64,000 bases of DNA from Tritrichomonas musculus (lineage: Eukaryota > Parabasalia > Tritrichomonadida > Tritrichomonadidae), in contig JAPFFF010000034.1 in assembly GCA_039105265.1 (NCBI GenBank), positions 620,001-684,000 on the forward strand. The letters run 5' to 3'. The notes under the pieces are model-generated. The model had not been told where the DNA came from, made no database searches, and saw only the letters and a program-made list of their open reading frames with translations. This document shows, one piece after another, positions 19,839-28,789 of the stretch (positions are counted from its first letter, which is position 1; the number at the start of each line of letters is the position of its first letter). The translations under genes were made by a program, and so were the position numbers.

Positions 19839-22244
19839 TTAGATATTATTTTTTTCATGTGAAAATAAATATTGTTTCGTATCATCTAAAATTGTACATT
19901 TGTTTATCAATTCATTAGCCAATTGGCCTGAAAGTTCAATAATTCTCAACTTTTCACATGACCAAAATGGATTATGATCAATTTCTGTGACGCTATCTGG
20001 GATAATAATGCTTGTAATAGCTGTTGATTCGAAAGCACTATTTTTAATCGTTTTTAAATGAGAATCATCATGGAAATTAACAATTCTAAGATTATTGCAA
20101 TTCATAAATGCATTTTCACCAATTTCTTCGACATTTCTTGGAATGTCTATACTACAAATTGAAGAACTAGAAAATGCTCCAAAGTTAATAACTTTCAATT
20201 TTGAATCTGGATGGAAATTAACCGTTTTGAGCTTTTTACAATTAAAAAACGAATAATTTCCTATTTCATTAACATTTTGAGGAATTGAAATTTCTTCAAT
20301 AGATGTGGAATCAAATACATTTTCATCTATTTTTTGCAATTCAGAATTTCCTTGAAAATCAACTTTTTTTAATTTTTCACATTTTGCAAAAATAGATGAT
20401 TTAATAGTTTTTACATGCTTCGGAATCCTAATTCTAGAAATTGATGCTTGTTTAAACGCGCCAAAACCAATTAATTCTAATTCTGAATCTTCATGAAAAA
20501 CGATTTCTTTGAGTTGTTTGCAGCCATAAAAAGCATAAAATAAAATTTTTTTAACATGCTTTGGAATGCAAATTGATTCAATGCCAGATTCATAAAAAGC
20601 TTCTTGATCGATTAATATTAAGTTTGAATTTTCTTCAAACTCTATTTTTTTTAACTTTGAACAATTAGAAAATACTCTTTTGAAAATATGAGTTACACTT
20701 TTGGGAATCTTAATTTCTTCAATTGATGAATTTCTAAAAGAGTCATCTTCAATTGTTTCTAATTCTGAATTATCTGCAAACTGGACGCTTTTCAATTGAT
20801 CACAATTTTGGAAAGCACCAGGGTAGATATGTTTAATGAATGATGGAATTGTTATGCTTTCAATATCACGATTAGCGAAAATTATACAATCAAATGTATT
20901 GCTTTGGGGATTTGATTTACCAATTATGTACTTGTTTTCGATACAAGAAAAGTTGACATTATTTGGGGACAAGTTTACATGAATTAAACTAGTGTTATCA
21001 AAAAAATATTTGTGTATTGTGTTTACTTTTTCTGGGATTGCAATTCTTTGGACTTTTGTTGCTTCTAACACTCTTTTGCTTAAATATTGAAGCTCAGAAT
21101 TCTGATGAAAAATAATACTGAATAATTTCCTGCATTTAACAAATGCACCTTCTCTAATTTTAATAACATGCTGTGGAATTATTATACTTTTAATTGAACA
21201 TTCGTAAAATGCAAAATATTTTATTTCCTTTAATTCAGAGTCGCTGTGAAAAGTTATAGTTTCAAGTGACATACATTTGTTAAATGCATATGGCATTATA
21301 GTTTTAATATAAGATGGAATTGTAACATGTCTAACGTCACGCCGTACAAAAAAAAGAAGATCAAAAACATCGCTTTTTTTATCTGATTTTCCAACAAGAA
21401 ATGTATTTTCAATATAAGCAAAATTCTTGCTTTTTGGTGATAAATAAATGTTATTCAAATAATCTGTACACCAACACCATCCGGTTTTAAGTTCAACAAC
21501 ACTTGCTGGAATATAAAGTGTTGTAATACCTGTGTTCGCAATAAAGTCTTTATTAAAAGTCCTGACTTCTGAATCTTCAGGAAATGAAAGTGTGCTAATT
21601 TTTGAAACTTGAAGAGCTGATATAAATGTATCTTTAACAATGTACGTCTTTCCTTCATGTGTAATTGATCGTGGTATATTAATTTCATTTTTATGTATTA
21701 TATTTCTATTCGAAATTGCTGCTGTTTGCTCTTTAATATTGAGAAAATAATCAATTCCATCAATAACAACTTCAATACCTGTTAAATATGAAAGATATTT
21801 TGCATCTTCACTTGTACATGCACCATATAATTGGTATTTTTGATAAAGAGGCTTATTATAATCAAAGAGTAAATCAATAATATGTAGATATTTTTCTTTT
21901 TTTTCTTTTAATTTTAATTCAAGAGAATTCTTTTTCTTTTGAAACTGTGATTTATTTTCCTGTTTTCTTTTGAAAACTTGAATTAAATTTCTCATGATTT
22001 GAAATTCATTACTAATTTCTTCATACTCGCTGATGTTTTCTTGTGAAATTTTAGGCACTTTGCGATAAACCCAAAAATCTATAAATTGTTCAATAATTTC
22101 TTCATGAACATTAGATTTAATTGTATAATTGTGGGTTTTAGATAAATCCTCAAAAATACTTGGATCAACATTAGTGATTGAAAGGAAATCAGATGGGATG
22201 GTAAATTTTGATGATTTAAGACTTAAAGTATAAGTTGTGTTCAT
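19839..22244 (-). CDS. BspA-like leucine-rich repeat protein (801 aa)
   Basis: Residues 1-80 (SSKFTIPSDFLSITNVDPSI, EEIIEQFIDFWVYRKVPKIS) look like the divergent BTB-like head seen on some trichomonad LRR proteins. Residues about 85-150 are a charged coiled coil (KRKQENKSQFQKKKNSLELK). From about 190 to the end run BspA-type LRR_5 repeats of 23 residues or pairs of them, for example SIEEISIPQNVNEIGNYSFF and CKKLKTVNFHPDSKLKVINF. Units are diverged, unlike those at 24.3-27.5 kb. No signal peptide or C-terminal membrane helix, so unlike surface BspA proteins it is probably cytosolic or unconventionally exported. Confidence 0.85.
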   Translation of the reverse strand: MNTTYTLSLKSSKFTIPSDFLSITNVDPSIFEDLSKTHNYTIKSNVHEEIIEQFIDFWVYRKVPKISQENISEYEEISNEFQIMRNLIQVFKRKQENKSQFQKKKNSLELKLKEKKEKYLHIIDLLFDYNKPLYQKYQLYGACTSEDAKYLSYLTGIEVVIDGIDYFLNIKEQTAAISNRNIIHKNEINIPRSITHEGKTYIVKDTFISALQVSKISTLSFPEDSEVRTFNKDFIANTGITTLYIPASVVELKTGWCWCTDYLNNIYLSPKSKNFAYIENTFLVGKSDKKSDVFDLLFFVRRDVRHVTIPSYIKTIMPYAFNKCMSLETITFHSDSELKEIKYFAFYECSIKSIIIPQHVIKIREGAFVKCRKLFSIIFHQNSELQYLSKRVLEATKVQRIAIPEKVNTIHKYFFDNTSLIHVNLSPNNVNFSCIENKYIIGKSNPQSNTFDCIIFANRDIESITIPSFIKHIYPGAFQNCDQLKSVQFADNSELETIEDDSFRNSSIEEIKIPKSVTHIFKRVFSNCSKLKKIEFEENSNLILIDQEAFYESGIESICIPKHVKKILFYAFYGCKQLKEIVFHEDSELELIGFGAFKQASISRIRIPKHVKTIKSSIFAKCEKLKKVDFQGNSELQKIDENVFDSTSIEEISIPQNVNEIGNYSFFNCKKLKTVNFHPDSKLKVINFGAFSSSSICSIDIPRNVEEIGENAFMNCNNLRIVNFHDDSHLKTIKNSAFESTAITSIIIPDSVTEIDHNPFWSCEKLRIIELSGQLANELINKCTILDDTKQYLFSHEKNNI

Positions 22245-22315
22245 CTAAATTAAAGAAAAAAATAAAAAAAGGGCTTGAATTCTTTTTTAAGAACAATGTT
22301 TGCCCAATATTTAAA

Positions 22316-22347
<32 letters not shown>

Positions 22348-23232
22348 GTTCCTTGCTTTCTTGAGTTAATATAAATAAAACATAAATGCTTATATATATT
22401 GTTTATGAAATTTTAAACGTTTTTTATTGATTATCATTCTTGATATAAGAAAATCTATAAGAGTTTCTTAAGAGGTGCAGACAGGGTGAAGTGATTTAGA
22501 TTCGCACCAAAATTTGTATATATTAATTATTTTTTATGAGCATTATAATGATTTAGTTTATTGTTGGAATATGCAATTAAAATATTAGATTTGTTTGACC
22601 AAAGTCACTGTTTTGCTCCTCTTGTGGTGGATTAAACAATTCATGGAACATATTTTTTTGCATTTAAGTGCTCATGGCCGCCCTCAGCATTCGTTTCAGC
22701 ATATTGTTGTACACATGGCTCACTTTGTGGAAAGAGGAGTGGAAGGAGGGAGTGCTGTATCTACCGAATGCTCTCATTTTCCTCTTCTCTAGATCCATCT
22801 CCTTTACAATTGTAAAATTATTTCTAAATAATTGTTTCGAATTTGTACCAAGATTGTCAAAATGACAGTGACAATTGAATAAAAAAATTAAATCTTTGAT
22901 TAAAAACTGATTTTTGAACTTTCTTTGTTTTGATGATTATATCTAATATGTGATCAATGACAGGCCAGTTGTTTTCATGATTGCCTTCAACTCGCTTAAC
23001 ATTTTCATAGAAATTGCTTGCTATTAACTTTGATTTAATTGAGAATCACAAAATGGTATAAAAGAAAATTACTAAAGGCCAAATAACACTTTTTTACCGT
23101 GAAAAATTTTGTCACTTTTTTACCGTGAAAGTACGGTTTTTCCAAAATTTCCACAATATTTGAGAATTTTCCAATGTAAAGTATTCAAAAATCAACAATT
23201 TTTATTTTTTTTTTAACAGATTACATCAAAGC
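22245..23232. other. Spacer with poly(T) run and short repeats
   Basis: Holds a T run (about 22320-22347), a GC-richer patch (22664-22800), and a direct repeat CACTTTTTTACCGTGAAA at about 23088 and 23113, just upstream of the BspA fusion gene. Confidence 0.45.
22667..22860 (-). pseudogene. Possible gene remnant
   Basis: The minus strand has an open frame of about 65 codons ending in MLRAAMST, with MDLEKRKMRAFGRYSTPSFH in the middle and base composition richer in GC than the flanks. No family was recognised. It could be the tail of a lost gene or chance. Confidence 0.2.
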
Positions 23233-26200
23233 ATGGAAATCGATTTAATTATTCAAAAAAAGAAAGAAATTCATTCATCTCTAATGGAATTTATTGATAC
23301 AACAGAAAATATTGATATAGAGAAATTAATTGATGATTTTGAACAACAAAATTATTTTGATAACAAAGAAGAAATTGTTTCAATACTTCAAATGGTATCA
23401 AAAATAGCAGACAATCATCACCGCATGCCAAATTTCATAAACAAACTCGGGGAAATAATTCATTATCTAATACAAAAAATACCACATCAGATAACTAATG
23501 ATGAAGTATACCAAATTTATAAAGACAACAAACGTATTCTTTTACTACTTTTTGAGCAGGGAATCATTCAGCCAGACCAAAACATTATTAATGATATTAA
23601 TGGCAAATATGATGGGAACGGTTTTCCTTATAAGCATTATTTATATTCTGGAATCAAGAATTTCATTACTGAATCTGAATCAATGAAGATTGAAAAAGAA
23701 ATTAAGGCAAAATATAAAGAAGAAATCAATATTTTTATCGAAAAATGTCGAATAGGTGAAAATGATTCATATATCAGTTTTTTAATTCGTCAAGACTTAG
23801 TTGAAGAATTTATTTCATATACAATTCGGTCTAGCACTTCTTTGTCAAGTCGAATACAACCATCAATTTTTGAAACAAATTCATTTTTGTATCAAAAAAA
23901 CCCAACATTGATTGAATATGCATTTTTTTATGGATCAGATCAAATCGGAAAATTTTTACGACAAAGAAATGTTTCAATAACAAAATCATTATGGCTTTAT
24001 GCTATCCATTCTGATAATGCCGAAATGATTCATTTTTTAGAAGAAAATGTTAAGTTAAACCCTCATTGTTATTATTTATATGACGTAACATATGAAGATA
24101 TTTATACAGAATCAATTAAATGTCACCATAATAATATTGCTAATTATATAAGTGAAAATTTTTTACCAAAAATAAAAAAATCTTTTGATTCATACATTAT
24201 AAGTTGCTATAATTACATGTTATACCCATCCGATATCGGACAAATAATCTCCAAACCAAAGAAACGTGATTGCTTTTCTATCCAACTATTATCTTTTTCA
24301 CTCAAAAAGATCACCATTCCTTCTTCTGTAACATCAATTGGTAACAATAGTTTTAGTGGATGTTTATCATTGAAACAAATTTTAATTCCTTCTTCTGTAA
24401 TTACAATTGGAAATGATGCCTTCAGCGGATGCAAAGCATTGGAACAAATCACAATTCCATCTTCTGTAATTTCAATTGGAAGAAAAGCTTTCATGGAAAT
24501 AACATCATTAATAATTGATGGAAGCATTGTGAAAATATTTGACAACATGTTCAGTGAATGTTCGTCGCTGACACAAATCACAATTCCTTCTTCTGTAACT
24601 TCATTTGGCGATTATGCATTCAGTAGATGTTCTTTATTAGCACAAATCACAATTCCTTCTTCTGTAACTTCAATTGGAGATTATACTTTCAATGAATGCT
24701 CATCACTGCATCAAATCACAATTCCTTCTTCTGTAGCTTCAATTGGCGATTATGCATTCAGTAGATGTTCTTTATTAGCACAAATCACAATTCCTAATTC
24801 TGTAGCTTCAATTGGAAGAGGTTGTTTCAGCGAATGCTCATCACTGAATCAAATCACAATTCCTAACTCTGTAGCTTCAATTGGAGATTATGCATTCAGT
24901 AGATGTTCTTTATTAGCACAAATCACAATTCCTTCTTCTGTAACTTCAATTGGAGATTATACTTTCAATGAATGCTCATCACTGCATCAAATCACAATTC
25001 CTAATTCTGTAGCTTCAATTGGAAGAGGTTGTTTCAGCGAATGCTCATCACTGAATCAAATCACAATTCCTAATTCTGTAGCTTCAATTGGCAGCAGTTG
25101 TTTCAGCGGATGCTCATCCCTAACTCAAATCACTATTCCTTCTTCAGTGACTACATTTGGAAATAATGCTTTCAGTGGATGTTCATTATTGACTCAAATC
25201 ACAATTCCTTCTTTTGTAATTTCAATTGGTAGCAGTTGTTTCAGTGGATGTTCATCATTGACACATATCTCAATTCCTTCTTCTGTGACTACATTAAGAA
25301 ATAATGCTTTTAGTGGATGCTCTTCATTGATAGAAGTCAAAATTCTTTCTTCAGTGACTTCAATTGGTGACAGTTGTTTCAGTGGATGTTCATCATTGAC
25401 ACATATCGATATTCCTTCTTCTGTGACTACATTTGGAAATAATGCTTTCAGTAGATGTTCATTATTGACTCAAATCACAATTCCTTCTTTTGTAATTTCA
25501 ATTGGTAGCAGTTGTTTCAGTGGATGTTCATCATTGACACATATCTCAATTCCTTCTTCTGTGACTACATTAAGAAATAATGCTTTTAGTGGATGCTCTT
25601 CATTGATAGAAGTCAAAATTCTTTCTTCAGTGACTTCAATTGGTGACAGTTGTTTCAGTGGATGTTCATCATTGACACATATCTCAATTCCTTCTTCTGT
25701 GACTACATTAAGAAATAATGCTTTTAGTGGATGCTCTTCATTGATAGAAGTCAAAATTCTTTCTTCAGTGACTTCAATTGGTGACAGTTGTTTCAGTGGA
25801 TGTTCATCATTGACACATATCGATATTCCTTCTTCTGTGACTACATTAAGAAATAATGCTTTCAGTGGATGCTCATCATTGACACATATCAGCATTCCTT
25901 CATTTGTGACTACAATTGGAGATTATATTTTTAGTGGATGTTCATCATTGACAACGATAACATTTGAAAATAATATATTTATTGAAAATATTGGAGAATA
26001 TGCTTTTAATAAATGTAAATCTTTAAAGCAGCTTTTCATTCCTTCTTCAGTAACAAAAATAGGAAGTTATGCCTTCAATGAATGTTCATCACTGGTGCAA
26101 GTGGCAATTCCATCTTCCGTGACTTCAATTGGGGATTATGTATTCTGTGGGTGCTCATCATTAACACAAGTCACAATTCCTTCTTCTGTGACCTCAATTG

Positions 26201-27564
26201 GAGATAATGCTTTCTATGAATGCTCATCCTTAACGCAAGTCGCAATTCCTTCTTCTGTGACTTCAATTGGAGATTATACCTTTGAAAGATGCCATTCATT
26301 AACACAATTCACAATTCCTTCTTCTGTAACTTCAATTGGCGATTATACTTTTGAAGGATGTTCATCATTGGCACAAATCATAATTCCTTCTTCTGTAACT
26401 TCAATTGGAAGTGGCTGTTTTTGTGACTGTTCATCTTTGTTACATGTCACAATTCCTTCTTCAGTGACTTCAATTGGAGATAATGCTTTCTATGAATGCT
26501 CATCCTTAACACATGTCACAATTCCTTCTTCAGTGACTTCAATTGGCAGTGGCAGCTTCTGTGAATGTTCATCTTTGACACAAGTCACAATTCCTTCTTC
26601 TGTGACCAAAATTGGTAGTAAATGCTTCTATGAATGTTCATCTTTGACACAAGTCACAATTCCTTCTTCTGTGACTTCAATTGGAGATAATGCTTTCTAT
26701 AAATGCTCATCTTTGACACAAGTCACAATTCCTTCTTCTGTGACCAAAATTGGAGATTATGCTTTCTATAAATGCTCATCTTTGACACAAGTCACAATTC
26801 CTTCTTCAGTGACTTCAATTGGCAGTGGCAGCTTCTGTGAATGTTCATCTTTGACACAAGTCACAATTCCTTCTTCTGTGACTTCAATTGGAGATAATGC
26901 TTTCTATAAATGCTCATCTTTGTCACATGTCACAATTCCTTCTTCAGTGACTTCAATTGGAGATAATGCTTTCTATGAATGCTCATCCTTAACACATGTC
27001 ACAATTCCTTCTTCAGTGACTTCAATTGGCAGTGGCAGCTTCTGTGAATGTTCATCTTTGACACAAGTCACAATTCCTTCTTCTGTGACTTCAATTGGAG
27101 ATAATGCTTTCTATAAATGCTCATCTTTGACACAAGTCACAATTCCTTCTCATGTAATTAAAATTGGAGATTATGCTTTCTATGAATGTTCATCTTTGGC
27201 ACAAGTCAAAATTCCTTCTTCTGTGACTTCAATTGGAGATTATGCTTTCTACAAATGCTCATCTTTGACACAAGCCAAAATTCCTTCATCTGTAACTTCA
27301 ATTGGTAGTGGCAGCTTCTGTGAATGTTCATCTTTGACTCAAGTCAAAATTCCTTCTTCTGTGACCAAAATTGGATATTATGCTTTCTACAAATGTTCAT
27401 CTTTGGCACAAGTCAAAATTCCTTCATCTGTGACTTCAATTGGAGATTATGCTTTCTACAAATGCTCATCTTTAAAGCATATCACACATCCTTTCCCTAT
27501 GACTTCAATTGGGAAAGAAGCTTTCACGGGAACGAAATTATTAATTTTAGATGAAAATATATAA
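23233..27564 (+). CDS. DUF3447-BspA LRR fusion protein (1443 aa)
   Basis: Residues 1-220 are the helical head shared with the left-edge gene (MEIDLIIQKKKEIHSSLMEF; NKRILLLLFEQGIIQPDQN). DUF3447 follows at about 222-311 (PTLIEYAFFYGSDQIGKFLR, YAIHSDNAEMIHFLEENVKL). From about 356 to 1425 come about 45 BspA/LRR_5 repeats of 23 residues, consensus IPSSVTSIGDYAFYKCSSLT. The repeats are near-identical also at DNA level (69 bp unit), with higher-order blocks. No signal peptide and no C-terminal membrane helix. In this family DUF3447 is usually followed by ankyrin repeats, so the pairing with LRRs looks like domain exchange. It is probably a binding scaffold or adhesin-like protein; the target is unknown. 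Confidence 0.9.
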   Translation: MEIDLIIQKKKEIHSSLMEFIDTTENIDIEKLIDDFEQQNYFDNKEEIVSILQMVSKIADNHHRMPNFINKLGEIIHYLIQKIPHQITNDEVYQIYKDNKRILLLLFEQGIIQPDQNIINDINGKYDGNGFPYKHYLYSGIKNFITESESMKIEKEIKAKYKEEINIFIEKCRIGENDSYISFLIRQDLVEEFISYTIRSSTSLSSRIQPSIFETNSFLYQKNPTLIEYAFFYGSDQIGKFLRQRNVSITKSLWLYAIHSDNAEMIHFLEENVKLNPHCYYLYDVTYEDIYTESIKCHHNNIANYISENFLPKIKKSFDSYIISCYNYMLYPSDIGQIISKPKKRDCFSIQLLSFSLKKITIPSSVTSIGNNSFSGCLSLKQILIPSSVITIGNDAFSGCKALEQITIPSSVISIGRKAFMEITSLIIDGSIVKIFDNMFSECSSLTQITIPSSVTSFGDYAFSRCSLLAQITIPSSVTSIGDYTFNECSSLHQITIPSSVASIGDYAFSRCSLLAQITIPNSVASIGRGCFSECSSLNQITIPNSVASIGDYAFSRCSLLAQITIPSSVTSIGDYTFNECSSLHQITIPNSVASIGRGCFSECSSLNQITIPNSVASIGSSCFSGCSSLTQITIPSSVTTFGNNAFSGCSLLTQITIPSFVISIGSSCFSGCSSLTHISIPSSVTTLRNNAFSGCSSLIEVKILSSVTSIGDSCFSGCSSLTHIDIPSSVTTFGNNAFSRCSLLTQITIPSFVISIGSSCFSGCSSLTHISIPSSVTTLRNNAFSGCSSLIEVKILSSVTSIGDSCFSGCSSLTHISIPSSVTTLRNNAFSGCSSLIEVKILSSVTSIGDSCFSGCSSLTHIDIPSSVTTLRNNAFSGCSSLTHISIPSFVTTIGDYIFSGCSSLTTITFENNIFIENIGEYAFNKCKSLKQLFIPSSVTKIGSYAFNECSSLVQVAIPSSVTSIGDYVFCGCSSLTQVTIPSSVTSIGDNAFYECSSLTQVAIPSSVTSIGDYTFERCHSLTQFTIPSSVTSIGDYTFEGCSSLAQIIIPSSVTSIGSGCFCDCSSLLHVTIPSSVTSIGDNAFYECSSLTHVTIPSSVTSIGSGSFCECSSLTQVTIPSSVTKIGSKCFYECSSLTQVTIPSSVTSIGDNAFYKCSSLTQVTIPSSVTKIGDYAFYKCSSLTQVTIPSSVTSIGSGSFCECSSLTQVTIPSSVTSIGDNAFYKCSSLSHVTIPSSVTSIGDNAFYECSSLTHVTIPSSVTSIGSGSFCECSSLTQVTIPSSVTSIGDNAFYKCSSLTQVTIPSHVIKIGDYAFYECSSLAQVKIPSSVTSIGDYAFYKCSSLTQAKIPSSVTSIGSGSFCECSSLTQVKIPSSVTKIGYYAFYKCSSLAQVKIPSSVTSIGDYAFYKCSSLKHITHPFPMTSIGKEAFTGTKLLILDENI
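24301..27500 (+). repeat. 69 bp coding tandem repeat with higher-order blocks
   Basis: About 45 units within the fusion gene. A multi-unit block containing TTLRNNAFSGCSSLIEVKIL occurs three times between about 25280 and 25860 with almost no change. A second block built on SGSFCECSSLTQVTIPSSVT recurs at about 26540-27080. Confidence 0.85.
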
Positions 27565-28099
27565 AAATGAAATAAACGATCAACCTTCTTACATTCAACA
27601 AATTCATCTATTTATCTATGAATAATTTGTCCCAATTTTTGGATCATTTCCAAAAATAATGCACAAACCGAATTTTTAACATTGAATAAAACAAAAATCT
27701 GACTCAAGAATTTTTTTTATCAATACACTGAAAGTAAATGTCATTTTTATTCATAACATTCTCTATATTTTTCGAATCATCGTATTTGCTATCAACAATG
27801 GTCAAATATATATAAAAACTTAGTTGGATTAAAAAGAGTAAACACCAAACTTTTTGATTCAATAAGGGTAATTTTTTTGAAAAATTGACCTTCAAAGTTA
27901 TTTTTAAAATTTTTAAAATTGAGATTAAAAAAATCTATTATTTATTTTAAATTTTTTTTTTTAATTGCATTTTCAATGCTGTGTGAACAATTCTCATTTT
28001 TTTTTTTCAACTTAGCATATATATAATCCCGATTCCATAGTTGGAAGTAAATATCTATATTTTTTATTAAATTATTTATTTATCTAAAGTTGAGTTTCA
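27565..28099. other. AT-rich spacer
   Basis: Between the 3' ends of the BspA fusion and HAD genes. Nothing recognised. Confidence 0.4.
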
Positions 28100-28771
28100 T
28101 CAAGAATGCTGTTTGAGCAAGTTTCTCAAAATATCAGAGAGATTGTTGTTGTCTGTGACCAAAATTGCATTCATTCCAATTTTTTGTGCGATGCTGATGT
28201 TCGATTTCATGTCATCAATGAGCGTGCATTCGCCGATTTCTGCTCCGACTCTTTCGCATGCCATTTCAAGTGCACCTGGCATCTGTTTTCCCCAGAATCT
28301 TCCGTCATGAAAAGTTTCTAAGATGTCAAAACACCTGATGAAGTCAACTTCGTCAATTCCGACTCCGAACAACTTTTTGAGACCTTTATCAATATGAATT
28401 CTGTGGTTATTTGTCAGGATATATAGATCGAACTTTTTTGAAGCCTCTTTCATTATATTCATTAAATCTTCATTCTTTTGAATTGAACTGTAGTCTACAA
28501 GAGTAAATATTTCTTGACATAATTGATTAAATTCATCCATTTTATTATTGCATACTGCTAAAAATAAATTATATATGCCTAATTTTCCTTGAGAACGTAA
28601 TTTTTTACCTATTAATTTGATCTTGTTTGTATCTTTGCCTTTTTCAGATTCTAATTTATAAAATGTGTCTATGATAGAATCTACCTGTGAATCATTACTG
28701 GTCATCGTTTGATCAAAATCAATAAATAATATTGGCTTATTAGGGATAGTTCTCCTTAAGTCTGTGCGCAT
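28100..28771 (-). CDS. HAD-superfamily hydrolase (223 aa)
   Basis: All four HAD motifs are present: motif I LFIDFDQTMT (nucleophile D18 and acid/base D20), motif II LYILTNN (T120), the lysine of motif III in FWGKQMP (K162), and motif IV LIDDMKSN (D186, D187). The helical cap lies between motifs I and II (about 25-100), as in subfamily I phosphatases/phosphoglucomutase-like enzymes. It is probably a magnesium-dependent small-molecule phosphatase; the substrate is not predictable. Cytosolic: no signal or membrane segment. A TCATTCAA initiator lies upstream of the ATG, which supports this start. Confidence 0.85.
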   Translation of the reverse strand: MRTDLRRTIPNKPILFIDFDQTMTSNDSQVDSIIDTFYKLESEKGKDTNKIKLIGKKLRSQGKLGIYNLFLAVCNNKMDEFNQLCQEIFTLVDYSSIQKNEDLMNIMKEASKKFDLYILTNNHRIHIDKGLKKLFGVGIDEVDFIRCFDILETFHDGRFWGKQMPGALEMACERVGAEIGECTLIDDMKSNISIAQKIGMNAILVTDNNNLSDILRNLLKQHS

Positions 28772-28781
28772 TTCTAAATAA

Positions 28782-28789
28782 TTGAATGA
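28782..28789 (-). promoter_or_regulatory. Inr of the HAD gene
   Basis: TCATTCAA on the minus strand, 11-18 bases before the ATG at 28769-28771. Confidence 0.5.

Noticed and set aside
22595-22865. Plus-strand overlapping frames in the GC-richer patch
   Set aside because: Low-complexity translations; the minus strand gives a more protein-like reading and is listed only as a possible remnant.
24213-25895. Antisense frames opposite the LRR array (repeating ICVNDEHPLK-type peptide)
   Set aside because: They exist only because a 69 bp coding repeat has no stops in that antisense frame; no start context or family.
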